Shown here one piece after another: positions 1-13,933 of a stretch of 64,000 bases of DNA. The notes below the pieces were generated by a model. That model made no database searches. It was not told the origin of the DNA and worked only from the letters and a program-made list of their open reading frames with translations. Position numbers and translations under genes: made by a program. Every line of letters starts with the position of its first letter. The first letter of the stretch is position 1. Source of the DNA: Pterois miles (Eukaryota > Chordata > Actinopteri > Perciformes > Scorpaenidae). The stretch spans positions 720,122 to 784,121 of the forward strand of contig CAMQGK010000247.1 in NCBI GenBank assembly GCA_947000775.1. The letters run 5' to 3'.

Positions 1-710
1 CTACTCTTTATTTTTGTCTCTTGCTCCTGTTTCTTCTTTTTGCATTTTGAAGCTCTACTTAAAACCTGGTTACGATCCACCAGTGCGAAATATGAATTCT
101 TGGAATTTTTCTCTCGGTCTTAAGATTTTGTTCAGGATGTGTATAGTGTGCACTTAAAGCTAGGACCTCCAGCCTCTTACTATTTTCTCCAATCCCACAC
201 CCAAGAGCGTCTATATCCTTTTTTCAGGCTGATGAGCCATTAACAGCTCATCCGTCTCCATCTCTTTAGCGCATGGTGAGGACTCAGGATGAGCCACTCT
301 GCCAGTGGCTCCATCTCAATAGAGCATCAATGACATCACAGACCAAACACAGCCAGATAGCTTAGGCAACAGCTAAAACCTCATAAAACTGGTAAAAGTT
401 CAAATGTGCTACTTATTTTTTATTTTTAGAAAAAAACATTTTCATGCTGCCACCCGATGCAGTAATAGTCCAAGGCGAAGCAGAAGTACTGTTTGTGTAA
501 CAAACGTTGCTTCTGAGGCTAAATGCCAACAACTAACACTACAGTGCAATATTGTAACCAATGTTTCTGCAAGTTATTAATAATAATATTTTGATGATTT
601 GGCACAGCCCTAATTATATATGCGTATAGTGCACACACAGGACACAGCTTTTATAGTTAGACAAAAAATGTGATCATTTTTGCTTTCATTTCTGATATTT
701 TGTACTTATG
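1..710. other. intergenic, no gene recognised
   Basis: Both strands show only short open frames without recognisable domains. No repeat could be assigned. Confidence 0.5.
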
Positions 711-721
711 ATATGATGAAT

Positions 722-967
722 GGGCTGCACGGTGGTGCAGGGGTTAGCACTGTCGCCTCACAGCAAGGGCATCGCAGGTTCAAATCCGGCTCTTCTGTGT
801 GGAGTTTGCATGTTCTCCCCATGTTAGTGTGGGTTTTTTCTGGTTTCCTCCCACAGTCCAAAGACATGCAGGTTAATTGATGACTCTGACTGTGAATGTT
901 AGCGTGGGATCGGCTCCAGCTCCCTGCGACCCCTAATGGGATCAGCGGTTACAGATTGATGGATGGA
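722..967 (+). repeat. tRNA-derived SINE with GATGG tail and perfect target-site duplication
   Basis: The head GGGCTGCACGGTGGTGCAGG and the box B-like GCAGGTTCAAATCC resemble a tRNA promoter. The body has the common fish blocks for TTTGCATGTTCTCCCC and CCCACAGTCCAAAGACATG. The tail reads CTGCGACCCCTAATGGGATC..GATGGATGG. It is flanked by an exact 11-bp direct repeat ATATGATGAAT at 711-721 and 968-978. Compared with the copy at 30074-30444 it lacks an internal stretch. Confidence 0.88.
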
Positions 968-978
968 ATATGATGAAT

Positions 979-1779
979 ACTGTGGGCCAACATACCTTAG
1001 TGTGATTGTGCATGCATGTGAGTGAATACTGGCATGCAAATTAGTTTCTATGGCTCATTCATTGTCTAAATGCGCTTACTATAATACAGACATTATGCAA
1101 ATACGTCAATTTGGCTGCAGGACCAGCATCAAGACTCCAACACACCAAGCTGACGATCGGCCGTCAGACAGTTTGAGGCCATTGGTGAATGTCCTTTGGT
1201 TTGTTTTTTTGGGATGTGTCCCACACTGTTGGCTCTAGTCTGCCCGTCCTAGAGGCTTTTCAGCTGATTAGGCGCGTTGAATCAGCGGCGGCGCCCATCA
1301 GTGAGAGAAATCACTCTGATTGGCCGTTCAGCTTACACGAATCAGTGCAAAAGAAAAGAAGCGGAAGTGAGGAAAGCAAGCCAACGGGTAAAATCAATGT
1401 ACGTTAGCTGGCCGTTGGCTGTAATCTGTGCGGTACGTTCAAATGCAACTTGTCGGCCAAGAGAAAGGCGACGTCAGGTGACACAACAGTTGGCCTTCGT
1501 CACCGCTCCTTTCTTGTGAGTTTGGTGCGTCTGGGTCTTTAATCGGTGCTACTCTCAGCAACTAAGGACACTGCTGTCATGAACTAAAACTCATCTATTT
1601 TGTTTTCTAAATGTTATTCCGTCAATATGAGAATACAGGCCTGTGCAGAACAGGTATTTAGGAAAAACCAGGGCAGAAAGGAAACATCATGTACAATGAA
1701 AGATTAATTCCAGTCTTGGAGCCACAACGTGAAATAGCATGGGCTACGGCGGTCCTCGTGTTAAAATGGATGTTGATCT
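979..1779. repeat. intergenic, with one copy of a repeat also found inverted near 59.0 kb
   Basis: About 1119-1290 resembles the reverse complement of about 58950-59115. Shared blocks include ACACCAAGC, GTTTGAGGCC and TCCCACACTGT. The rest holds no recognised gene. Confidence 0.55.
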
Positions 1780-1971
1780 TTTAGGTGAACCTTTCTTTTC
1801 AGGTGGCTAAAATACATTTTACTGCTGCCCATCCACAGCAGTGCATGTCTTTATCCTGTCTGTTTCTCCAAAGTGGGGTCAAGCCGACCGTCATCTACTG
1901 TAGGCAATACACTGACTATGGATAAGTAGGTCATCCAATCCCACTTCAAAACATCTGAACTATCCCTTTAA
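1780..1971 (+). repeat. repeat family A, copy 1
   Basis: It runs from AGGTGGCTAAAATACATTTT through CTGTTTCTCC and TACTGTAGGCAATACACTGA to CATCTGAACTATCCCTTTA. The same order of blocks occurs at 34050-34266 and 46612-46815, and inverted at 32908-33582 and 45813-45983. It looks like a non-autonomous DNA element; the family is not identified. Confidence 0.75.
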
Positions 1972-4900
1972 TTTGTAGTGATAAAGCTGTGAGAATGTTT
2001 CCCATTACGACTCTTATCCTCATGCTCTATCAAGCCGCCTCCTTTTACAGGCAGACCCACACTAAACCCTGATCTCTGAGAGAGACACAGAGCCTTAATT
2101 CACATTTTTAAAAGGTTATTTCACACAGACAACCCCCACGGCTCTGAGAGAAATCAAAACACTGAAAATGAGCGAAGAGCACTGTCGTTCTGTCCTCTTT
2201 TATCTTCCTTAGCCTCTTATGCTTAATTCTGTTTCCTGCGTCTTTCTGTTTTTTTCGCTCTCTTTCTGTCCTCATATCTCTCCTAGCCTCCATCCCTGCC
2301 GGAGGTGTCACTGTAAATGCCATGTGGAGAATGGAGGAGGGGGAGCTATTGTTTGTGCCTGGGGAGGCCTCTTTTTGTACTCTTGGACGGCTATAGAGTG
2401 ATGGGAGGGAGACAGGCAGCACATAAAAAGACAGATATTTTGGTCACTGCAGCTCCGGCTGTGATGGGCCTGACAACTTCTTGTGTTCCAAACTCTGACG
2501 GCGGGGCAAGCTGGAGGCTCCGTCTCCGCTCTGCGTCAGGCTGCTTTGATAAGACCGCATCTAGAAAGGGCAGCCCTCAACCACGGCGCTTCAGAACTAG
2601 ACTTAATGTAGGTTTTCTCCTCCACTGTGAGCAGCAGTAATACCAGGAGTTGTTTGGCTGCCCTTTTCAACCGCCCCACTGGGTACAGGACTGAAATCTT
2701 TCATTCTGCTGGCCCGGGAGTGCTCTTTAATAACCTGCTCCGCGTCATGACTGCGTTATATGCATTTCTGGAAATATCACGTGTATTTTTTAAAGTTCAA
2801 CAACAGAATCAGATATAGAAAAGTTTTAAATGAAACAATTTTAATGTTTATCTGTATAAACAGCTTGTCTCACTCTCCTAGCGTCCGTTGACTGCACAGT
2901 CTGACTGTGAGAGAGAGAGAGAGAGATCTGAGGTGTCATACAGGGAGGAAAATGAGGTTTGGGAGAAAGATGATGTAACCGTGGAGACATACCAAACTCA
3001 CCTGCCCTGGGTTAGGAGATGTAAGGATAATGAAAAGACCCTGTTAGGACATGTTCTCGTCTTGATAGAAGCCTCCCATCGTCAGGCCCTTAAGCCACTT
3101 GTACCACAGCGGTTTCAAGATAAGGAGTAATGAACATCGACAGTGTTGTACTGAAGTTGCAGTTTTCTTTCAGTCAGTTCAGGATGGAAAACGATTGTGC
3201 TTCTGCACATGAATTACAACACCATTATGAATCTAAGGGTTATTTCACCTGGACAGATAAGCCCCTGGTCTAGGCTTATTGCACTGCAGGTCTGTGTCAT
3301 TGTCCATATGAGCTTTTGACTGACAGGGTGTACAAATTCTCTACAATGAAATGGTTTTATAAGTCAGAGATGAAGCTTTTTTTGCATTTAGATCGGTCCC
3401 ATGCTCCTCTACTGTTCAAGCACATTTCTTAATTGAACATTTTGATTTTCCAAAATGACCGTTGGATGAGAAAATCAATACCACTCTCTTTCTCTGCAGG
3501 TGGAGGTTTGACAGAGTCTAGAAGCACATTTACGGTACGTCCCTGTGTGGGTACCTGTGTTGTAGCTCATGTAGTGGCTCTACTCTGAGAGGCTCTCTGG
3601 TGGGTGTTTGTCTGTGCCAGTACATAGACATAGCCCTGCTGTTTCTCCCGATTACTGTTACACTTCATCAGCCCTACATATCTTGTTAAAGGTCTTATTG
3701 ATAACATTTTTATGTAGACACTTTTTTCACTGTACACAGTACATCAAACCTAATCAGCAGAAGCTGGGATATGTGACTTTACTGTGTGTCTCCAGTGTGG
3801 GTCAAGTTCCAGAAACCCTGGATCCTACTTTCCCAAAATGCAACTTTATTGTGTCTTCACATTAGACCTTACCTGACTCGTAAACACCCACATTTTTCAA
3901 ACTCCACACCCTCAGTGTGTAACCCAGGATTCGTTTTGACAAAGTGTGGTCCTCCAGTCAAAGCAAGACACCCAGGTGATGTGACTTCAGTGATGTTTGT
4001 CAGACCCCAGAGCCACAGACGGCATCATACAACTGTTTTCACAGGCTGAGTAGTAACTTCTTCCTCCTGACTGATAATCTCATCTTGATGGATAAAAACA
4101 GTGGAGTGCATGTACTTACCCACCACTGGGTATGACGTAACCATCCATGTTGTTTAAAACAGCCGTAAGTAGTTGTTGTTTTTGTGAGATTCATTTAGGA
4201 TTTTTCTTTTATAACAACAGTATCAAACAGTCTTATAACGTGCATGAAAAGTGAAAAAGAAAAGCTGCTGCCTGTGTTAGCGCTGATGTCTCAGAGCGAC
4301 GCACTTACCTGCGTCACGCACAGTAAAGCTTCTCATTAAAACCCTCTGACTGAAACTGGACGGTGTAACTGCGTAAAAATAACTGTGTGGAGGGAAAAAA
4401 GCCAGTTGAGAGAACTTACTTTAAGTAAAGGTTGCCTAGATTTCAGAAGATGATATTTAAGTTGCTGACAGTTCAAACTTCAGTCACGTTAAAGCTTTTT
4501 GTTTGGCACAAAACAACTTGAAATTGCTGAAGAAGTAGGTTACTTCACCGAACATATCGATGCACGGCTTGTAGTTTTCACGTCATTTTAAATGCCTCAT
4601 TTCCTTGTCGTATTAAAGAGCACATTTCAAAATGTGTACTCTTGTCATTGGATGGATCACTTGGTCCGTTCACTTGCTGCGGTTAAAAAAAATCCAGCAG
4701 AGCAAGCATCCTAATTTATGTCACCAAGGACACGCTCCAAATAGGGCCTTTCATCCACGGTGCCAATACAACATGACATTACTTCTGTCGTTCCCTTTTT
4801 TAAAGTCTCTCTTGAAGCAGTGTGTTTGACTGAGGGTGTTTTAGGTCTGTCACTTTCCATGTTGATCCAAGTTTTCCTACAGCACATTTGGCCCATATTT

Positions 4901-5309
4901 ACATTTACCCATATTTAGTGAGGACTGTCTGAGACATAAAAAGTGTGCAGATTTGCCTTTTTTTTTTTTTTTACGTGGGTTTTAAATTTATTTAACAGGA
5001 TTATATTTAACTACAAGCCAAAAATTGTTCAGAGATATCAGTCAGTCATGGTTGAACTAATTTGAATTATTAATTATTGTGACATGTTGTGTAGTTTCTA
5101 AAACTACAACTTGGCTACAAGTTTTATGTATAAGCAATAATTATAGAACTGTGAATGACTGTGTGCAACTACTGGCGTGTGGTCACTGTCTGTGAAAGTA
5201 CTTTTCAGCCTCTAGTAGTATCGAGACGTTTCTAAACAGACGCTGTTGAATATTTTGCCCAGCTAGCGGCTCAATGGATGTAGGCCCAACACAATAATTA
5301 CTTTATCGA
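1972..5309. other. intergenic, no gene recognised
   Basis: No open frame shows a recognisable domain. A short GA run lies at about 2909-2925 and a poly-T run at about 4959-4972. Confidence 0.5.
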
Positions 5310-6110
5310 CTTATTGTTTGATATATTGATGATTTTTACATTGTCGATTTACTGTATGGCCACAATAATTGTACGGACTTATCGCACAACATTTGAACAT
5401 TGCCTTGTTCATTTTTACGTGATTAACTTATTGATATGTGCACATGACCTCAATCATTTTATTGATTTATCTTACCATATACAGACATTATTTTTATGTC
5501 ATCAACTTATTTTATAATATAGTGTATAACCTCAATATGTTTTACATCATTGACTTATTGTACAATATATGGACATTATTTCAATCATTTTTATGAATCG
5601 ACTTATCATATCATATACAGACATGACCTCAATAATTTTTCCGTCAGTGACTTATCATACAATATATGGACATTACCTGAACAATTTTTAAGTTGATGAC
5701 TTATTCCAAGATATACGACTATATATGACTTCAATGATTTACATGTTATCGACTTATCTTATGATATATGGACATAATTTCAATCATTTTTACATTAAAG
5801 ACTATGATATATTCACATTTCGTCAATAATTTTGTTATCGATGATATACAAACTTGATCTCAATCATTTCTATATCATCGACTTATTGTACAATATATAC
5901 GAACATGACCTCAGTCATTTGTACATTATCAATTTATCGTATGATATATGGACAGAACCTCGGGGATTTTTATGTTATTGACTTGTATTATATATGGACA
6001 TTACCTCAAGTTATTGACTCATCATAGGATAGATGGACATGACCTCAGTCATTTATATGTCATCGACTTTTCGTACGATATATTGACATGACATGATCAA
6101 TTTTGCTGAC
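5310..6110. repeat. diverged minisatellite, unit about 48 bp
   Basis: About 16-18 degenerate units follow one another. Most run GACTTAT-n-ATATATGGACAT then ACCTCAATCATTTTTA and end ATCGAC. Clear unit starts lie near 5555, 5603, 5652, 5700, 5754, 5883 and 5935, giving spacings of about 48-54 bp. The array is AT-rich and has no long open frame. Confidence 0.85.
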
Positions 6111-7296
6111 CTCAACATTGCCTGCTGTGTTTACATAAAAAAATCACAAACATTTTAGCCAACATGATGCTAGAATAAACAGCAGGGTTTCGCCGTCATT
6201 ATAAGACCTGGTCATTGGGCAGACATTTCATATTTTTGTTAACAGTGCCTGAGAGCTGATTTTATTTCAAATTTTGGTTGTTTATTTTATTTATGTTGAA
6301 TTTATTTATTACAATATTTTTAGTCCAATAATATACAGTTTACTAAATAAGTAAATTGTAATAACACAATTATATGTTTGACACTTGATTATCGTGTGGC
6401 CTTCCAAAGAGCATACATGTAAAAAGATGTAAAATTTTAGAAATGAATAAAATGATCTCAGCTATAGAAATATGTTCTAAGTGAATTTAATAACCTTAAC
6501 CCTTAGTTAAAGCATGTCTGCAGCAGGTTTAAGTTAAACCTCAGATACAGAGACCTCTACAGGGGTTCAGGTGCTAAAGGACACAGTAACCAGGACCAGA
6601 CTAAACCTCAGGTGAGACGGCCTCTGAGGACACAGCAGTTTAAATCTGTCTTTAACTTTTAACTACAGCGAAGCTAATGACAGAGCAGCAGCCTCAGCAT
6701 GTCTCAGGCTTACTGTGTAATTGTGTGGCAGTTTCAGTCATTCCCTGAAACAGTGTCCCTGTTATTCTAGATTACTATCCAGAATAATGGGGATACTCAC
6801 TGGAACTACTTTACTGAAAACTTTGACAGTGTGTTTTGTGGATGGTTCACAGTAACTGGGACAGTGCTGTGCAAAGAGATGTTTCTGTTGAATTTTTTAA
6901 ATGTCATTGTTCAACACTGAGCGCCATCAACAAAGTTATCCGCATTGTGCTGAAGTGGAAGCAGAAATCTCAGAGACGGATCGGCAACATGCAGGCACTT
7001 TGAACGGTCATGTTGTGGCGGCTGAAAGGAAGCTAGTTTTTTTTCAGCCTCTCTTTAGTGCAAAGGTTGAGAGGCCTCTTCAAGCCCAGGAGCCCAGAAT
7101 GTTTTGTTTTCAGTTTTCTCAGTTTGTCGTTTAGTGTAATGTATTTTCGCACTGACGGTTGTTCTGCTTTAAACCACACAAATACAGCCTGTCATTGGTT
7201 TTATCCCGGTGACCATCTAGTACTATACACCTGAGGATAACCACTCTTGTCCCACCTCATTCATTGGCCTGGAGCTGCGTATGTGGTTGTGTGGTT
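6111..7296. other. intergenic, no gene recognised
   Basis: It is AT-rich at first. The frame at 6901-7134 has no recognised domain. Confidence 0.5.
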
Positions 7297-7647
7297 GGGG
7301 GGGGAGTAGCTCAGTATGTAGGGAGTTGGCTTGGGAACCGGAGGGTCACCGGTTAAGTCCCGACATGGACCAAGAACTGAGTGTGAATTGGTAGTGGGGG
7401 GGTGCCAGTTTACTTCTTGGGCATTGCGGGGGTGGGCCTGAGCAAGGGAAAAAACCCCAAACTGATGGGGGGGGTGTGTAGGAGGGGCCCCTCCTTCTCA
7501 CTTTTCTCCCTTGTTAGCATGTTATTAAATATGACTAGTATTGGACTATGGTAAATTCTGACGTGTATAAGTAAAAACAACAGAGTGTAAAAATTGAATT
7601 TCCCCATTGGGGGACAAATAAAGGAATATTTCTCTTCTTCTTCTTCT
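7297..7647 (+). repeat. tRNA-derived SINE with TTC tail, carrying a copy of its 3' flank
   Basis: Box A-like TAGCTCAGTATGTAGG and box B-like GGTTAAGTCCC mark a tRNA-like head. The body (GTGCCAGTTTAC, TGGGCATTGC, CAACAGAGTGTAAAA) and tail (GAATTTCCCCATT, ATAAAGGAATAT, TTC repeats) match the element at 25132-25430. It is interrupted by 44 bases at 7521-7564 identical to 7666-7709, just outside its 3' end. Confidence 0.85.
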
Positions 7648-10600
7648 GCTAGGTGGGTTGTTGCTGTTATTAAATATGACTAGTATTGGACTATGGTAAA
7701 TTCTGACGTTATCGTGACATGTTCAAATGTAATCTTTTAAAATTTAGTTTTAGGTGAGAAGCTTGAACACATACAGTTGTTCGAAGGAGATATTTGTTGA
7801 TTTAAATTAGAAGGATTTTAATGAGATATAGTTGTATCCTTCCTTTAAACATTTTAACCCCACAACTTTTCTGCTTTCTGGCAGTTCAGCCTTTTGCCAG
7901 TTTATGGCTATTTCACATAAGAATGATGCTGCACATGGACATGGACACGTTGCAGTCTGTCTGTGACGTTTCATCTCAGTCGTCAAATTCTGTGAAACTG
8001 ATACGACAATGCAGTGAATAAATACTTCCTGCTTTTCGCCTGTTTAGGGGTATTTTACTTCCTCAGTTAAACAGATATCATGATGTTTCATAGATGATTG
8101 TCTTGTAATGAATGGGTTATTGCAGAATTGCTGTATTGTGATACCATCATTATCATGGCCAGAGTATTGTGATAGTGCTGTGTCGTGTGTAGGGGTGTCA
8201 TGATTTCAATTCTGAATTGAAAATCCATCGAAATGAGCTTTCCACCTTCGAAGTCAAAAGCAGAATTGGTGAATCTATTTTATTAGTACTTTTTCTCACC
8301 ACTCCTGCCTAATTGTGTATGTCGACGGAAAAAAATACTCCAAAGGCAGCACAACAGAACTGGAAAATCCTCTTGCTTATGTAAATAATGAATACGTCAT
8401 TGACAGAAAAACTCTAGTTTGTAGGCTACAGAGATGTGGAGACTGCAGCAACCAAAGAAAACTGTTTGGTGATTTCATCCACAGTCACTCTATCGCCACT
8501 TAAAATCGATTGCGTGTCTACGTAGCTTTGTACAGTAAAGCATGGGGCCTCCGACACGGACTTCAGGGTGCATTCAGGTGTAACTTGTAAACTCAGAGAA
8601 ACTCTAGCTGCTGGTGTAAAATTCTCTCCTGCCATCCAGAGGAGCTTCTTCTTGTTGTTTTACAATTCCTGTACTAAACAAATTATTTAAATCTGACCAT
8701 TTGGCCTTAATGTGGTATACTCCTAAAAATGTAACATTTCACCATGTAGCCTCTTTTTTTGAAGAAAATGAACATGACAGTTGCCGGGGCTTAAAACCAA
8801 TGATCTGTTGATCTTTAACAATCAAGACTCAGTCTAACAATGACGTGTAAATCGAAAATGGAGAGTCGAGTCATGACCTTAAAATTGAAAGTCAAAGCTA
8901 AGTGTGACACTGCTAATCATGAGTTACTCTGTGATCCCCACCCCCAGAGACTGAGATCTCAAAACCTTAAATTGCACCAAAACTGTCCATGGCTTGATAC
9001 CACCAGATACCTGCTTTTGATTTAGCTAAACTACCTCTTTCAGCATTTACTCAAGCAAAAGTAACCAATGAAATGTGTCAAATGTGAAAGTCCCGAGTGT
9101 ATTTAAAACTTCTAACATACGTATGGTTTCTCCAGGAAAGGAGACAGTGAAAGAAAGGCTATTTTATTGTGCTCATTTTAATTTTTTGACAAGAAAATAA
9201 AGAAAGAAAGCCTCTGAGAGATCCTATGGCAGAGCGCTCGCTCTCTGTCTCTCTCTCTCTCACTCCTGAGTCATTCACTAGAAGAATGGACCACAAGCCT
9301 CCACTGAGGATTTCTTTGCATCATACGCCATTGTCGTTTCTGTCTGTTGTCAGCAGGACCTCTATTTATTTCCACTTTCTAGGCATTGTTGCTTCAAAAA
9401 CACAGTTTCTCTTCATCACGCTTCAAAGAATAGCAGCGCTGATTAGGGTCACTGCCGACTGGTCGCTTCGACCGCCAGCTTGTTGTAGCTCTGCTACTCT
9501 CTGATGCATGATAAACTCAGGCCATCATTCGTTCATAAACAGAACGGGAAAAAAAATCAAAGAAAAAAAAACAAAAACAGTACTTGAATACATCGCTACA
9601 TTAATATTACTGTTACTCAAAGAATGCTCAAGTGAGGCTTAAGAATAAAGCAATTATAAAATTGCAGTCAGGAAAGTATAAGTTAAGAAACCAGGAAATT
9701 CTTCGATTTTCAAAGCAATGCTTTAGTTAAAAAGATTAAAGAAAATTGAATGTTTTAAGGCTGTTGTTAAGTTAAAGCCACAATCTGGGACGTGTAATGC
9801 AGAAACAACCACAACTCGTCCGTTTCCTTTTTGGATCAGAGCTGGATTGTTTGCTGCAGCAGCGGAGGAATCACGTTATAGCTGCTGCAGAAAAGGGGAG
9901 AGAAAGAAACGGCCTTTTTTTAACCACACTAATGAATGTGCTTTTGCAGTGCTACAAACAGCTGTGGTGATTTCACTAACCCACGATTATGGCTTTAACT
10001 GGGCTTAATGACTTGAGCATTCTGAACTCATTATAGCAGAGAAAACAAAAAGATTTTATACAGAGTTTCCATTCACCATTGAACTTTTCATTGTCTGCCA
10101 GCTCTGTTGTTTCCATTGTGTAGTTTTCAGTGTTTCAAGGTTGGAGTCAATTCTGTTTCAATTCAGAGATCTTTTCAGTCCGTTTAAACATCTGTAATTA
10201 CAAATTGTTTGTCAATACTGTGAACACTACAAGCTTGTTAAATTCAAAATCCGCTGAATTGAAATGTGCATGACTCCATCCCTGGTTTACAGTCCTCTTG
10301 AATGAGTTGTTATAGCACAGTTCTGTATAGATTAAACAGCAGTATATTTTTTTAAATCACATTTTACTCCTCTTTCAGCCTCCCTGTAGATATTGCATCT
10401 ACATGTTGTCTCTTTTCACCACGCTAGTGAGACTTGTCACATTTTTACTACAACACGTCTAACATCAGGAACTTTTTTCAGTTGAAAACCTTTGATAAGG
10501 CAAAACCCCGTTGCTATTACTTCAACAGATGTCTGCAGTGGCAATTTTAGGCTTCTTGTGGACAACGTTTGGTTCGATTGACACGTTGCTAAGTCCCGCC

Positions 10601-13600
10601 CCTCGAAAGCAGACTGGCCAATCATAGCGTAGCATCTGCCAGCTCTGACCAGGGTCCGACAACTCTACGGCTCTGCTCCGTAGACTCTCATGCGATGGTT
10701 TCAGACATACTTCAGTTTCAGGCTGGTTTTGTGGATTTTGAGCTATTCGTGGTTAAACGTAGTGTAATTGTGATACTCACTTGGAGATGCTGGAAGGAGA
10801 TATACTGTATGTTTCTAAGTAAATAACTGAGGAGGTAACATTAGCAGAGTACATTAGCCCACCGTTAACTCGTGTTAGCACTATGCTATGCTAGCTACTG
10901 AAGATATACATCAGACCAGCACAAACAAGTACTTAGCAAAAAGTCTAGGCCACGCCCCCTTTTGGGGGAAAGAAAACCAAAGATCCCATAGACTTCAATG
11001 CAGTTTGACGTGTGTTAGGATTGTAAATTTGACAAATTACTATGCAGTCATGTCTTCTTATATAGACATTTATAGTATACACATGTCTAATAGTTACTTT
11101 GCGGTCTTGCCTTGAAGCTGAGCATTCGCAATACCATAATACATTAAGGCTGATCGCCCAATCCATCCAATTTTCCCCAATTCAACACATTTACCAGTTA
11201 TTGCTTATCCAGACTTCTGTATATATTTGACTGAATTACATCAGGCTAAGTGCTGTCTGTAAATAACCAGCCTGTTTATAGTCAACTGTTTGATATGTAG
11301 GCTGAGATTTAGTTGGAGTCGATAGTCTGATGATGCTATAACGTTGATTTATGACTGTATTACTGCAGCAGCCTCACACTCACTGTTAGCTAGCCATGCT
11401 AGTCACGGTCACCAGCATCATTTAGTGATTCATCACACCGACAGTGAATATTCACATATCGTATGAGCCTCAGATCTCAGTGTGACAGCCTCGGTTAACC
11501 CGCTGCACAACAGCTTTGCCTCATTTTCAGCTTAACAGCGAGTTTCTTTCCCCCAAACAGAAGCGCAGCCTCGGTGATGACGCCACGCTGGTCTGGTCAA
11601 CGGCTTGGAGCCTCTATTATATATTTTTTGGACACCGCAGGGGAACAAATTGGAGATCACCGTTTTTGTATTTATTGTTAGTGCAACCAACTACACAGCA
11701 ACTCTTCAGCATAGCATTATTACTATTACCTCTTTGTTTAAAGTAGAAGATTGGAGACATGTTTCAACTTCTTCTGTTTAGTCTGTTACTGTCTATGAGG
11801 GACATTGGATGATTGTCGTGGCCATGGGAACTACTCTGGATGACGTATTGCCAGTCCGATGTATACTGAAGGTATACACATGCTGCTTTTGATGTTTTTA
11901 ATGATTGTAACTGTGACTTAAGATCTACCAGCCTGACAGGAACAATGTTGTTCCTGTTAAGTCTTCTGTCTCGAGTGCCAGCTGGTGATGTTTCGCTTTT
12001 GCACTGCGATCTGTAGGCTTTAGCTTTCATCTTTATCTTTTTAACCAGTTTTCACTGCTGAATCAGTTTAACATCCTGATATATCCTCCAAACACATATT
12101 GTAGACTCTTCTGTCTGCTTCTCTCTGAAATCGCTTTTTCCAAACATTAGATAACATCTATGGAGGGAGTGTAGTTGGGGCGGTGTGGGCTCCGTGGTAA
12201 CGTTAGCGCTGACAGCTTGACAGAGGAGCAGTGAGGGGCGGGGCTTAACGAAGGGCCAATTAGTGACAGAGACTGGTTTGAGGAAAGCCATCCAAAGCCA
12301 AATATTCCTTATTTATGTCCTATTCTGAATCACAAGTGGCCATCTGGAGAAAGATTTCTATCAGACACTGTTTGAAGACAGCTCGTACATCAGAAACAGA
12401 AAATCTAGCTGCTAAACGGTATCAATTTCTCAAAGAATACATTCATCTGTGTGTGGTTGTGGTTGTGTGCATGTGCTAGAGTTGTTACTGTAAGGGTGAT
12501 GGTGGGTAAATAGCCGGGGCCGGGTCAGGGGCTATAAGGGTCAATTTACTACCACAGTACTTTGGTCTTAGAAATGATTGGAGGATAGAAGGGGAGCAGT
12601 GAGCCAATGGGAGTGGATCGTTTTGTGCAAATTGTTGTTGCTCTGGCGACTGTGAAGATGTGAAGGAGGAGACGAGGTCTGTAAATAGTATTTAAAATCA
12701 TTTCAAATACTTCTTTGTGATTTATCAAATTGGCACAATGGCACCACAGTGGAACCAGAGGAAAAAATAAGGAGTAAAAACCTGGGAGATGGGAGGAGGA
12801 ACAAAAAAAATGAACTGTTGATAAAACACAGTGGAGCTACAGTGTATCGGGAAGGAAGCTGAGAGTTTTAGGTCTTTTCCTAAGAGTCGTTTTTTGATTT
12901 TGAACAGTGCAGATATGTTTCCCCTGTGGGAATTATAAGACATTCATTTGAAGATTAGAATTTTTAGTTCGATTTCAAAATCAAAAACGTACCATTGTAA
13001 CTGAGCAGGTAGGTAACTAACTTGGGATTCTGGTTTCTGAAAAGTCTGAAAGATTTCAAAACCCATGTTGTACAAACAAAACAGTCACCTCTGTTGCAAA
13101 TATAGAACTTCTCTCTCTCATCTGTACAGCGTTCCCTCTTTAGGAGGATGAGGAGCGGGTGTAGCCGGGGTTCACCAAGAGAAAAGACGGGCTTGTTTTG
13201 GGCTCAGCAGAGAGCACATTCCTCTTGGTAGAAAAGAAGAACTCAAACATCTCGTCCATCGCACTGTTTGTCTCTGTTGGTGTGCACTTCTCAGCTGAGA
13301 GGTTCAAAACAGTCAAAACACAGTCACACGACAGAGCCATGCCATATTCAAATAATAGAATATTAATGATGTGGAGCATAGGAATAATAAGAAGACCAGT
13401 AATGTAATAAGAATAATTAATAGTAATAACATATCATTCTAGGTTTTTTAAATTCTGTATATAAAAACAGTGGCGAGGAGAAGTTGGTACACAGTAGGGC
13501 TCTACTATCCCCCCTTGGTTGATTTGGCACATTAAACTCCTACTCATTCTCAGCACAGTTGAATATTACTGTTGCCTGGCGACCCATCCAGAATTTGTCA

Positions 13601-13867
13601 TTTTGATGTCTTAAATCTCCCAAATCACGGCAAAATGTCCTTTTCCCCCAAAACCAGCATCGCAGGGCGCGATGCATAAACAACTTCCCCTGCAAAGCAA
13701 AATGTTGATCAATCCACCGCGGTAATAATAACAATAATAATAATAATCGGTGAGGTTAATCTGCCGTGGTCAGGTTAGATGAATGTCAGTCTCAAGGCAG
13801 ATTGTTGTTGAAGCCAAGCTGTTCAGGATGGGTTGCCTGGCAACTTTTAAGGTTTCTGCTCTTAAAG
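7648..13867. other. intergenic, no gene recognised
   Basis: No coding domain is visible in any of the short frames. Repeat-like GC-richer patches occur around 10550-11160. A short CT run lies at 9239-9261 and an AAT run at about 13725-13747. It may contain distal 3' UTR near its high-coordinate end. Confidence 0.5.
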
Positions 13868-13933
13868 TTTATTTTTTTCTTCATTCAAAACTTAGTACAA
13901 ATAGCTACATAAGTCTGAGCTATAATGTTTATT
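13868..13933 (-). terminator. candidate polyadenylation signals AATAAA
   Basis: AATAAA is present on the minus strand at 13933-13928 and again at 13873-13868, about 290 and 350 bases after the stop codon. The hexamer is frequent in AT-rich DNA, so use of either site is unproven. Confidence 0.25.

Noticed and set aside
5310..6110. CRISPR-like spaced repeats
   Set aside because: Units are diverged along their whole length with no identical repeats or unique spacers, in an animal genome; it is a minisatellite.
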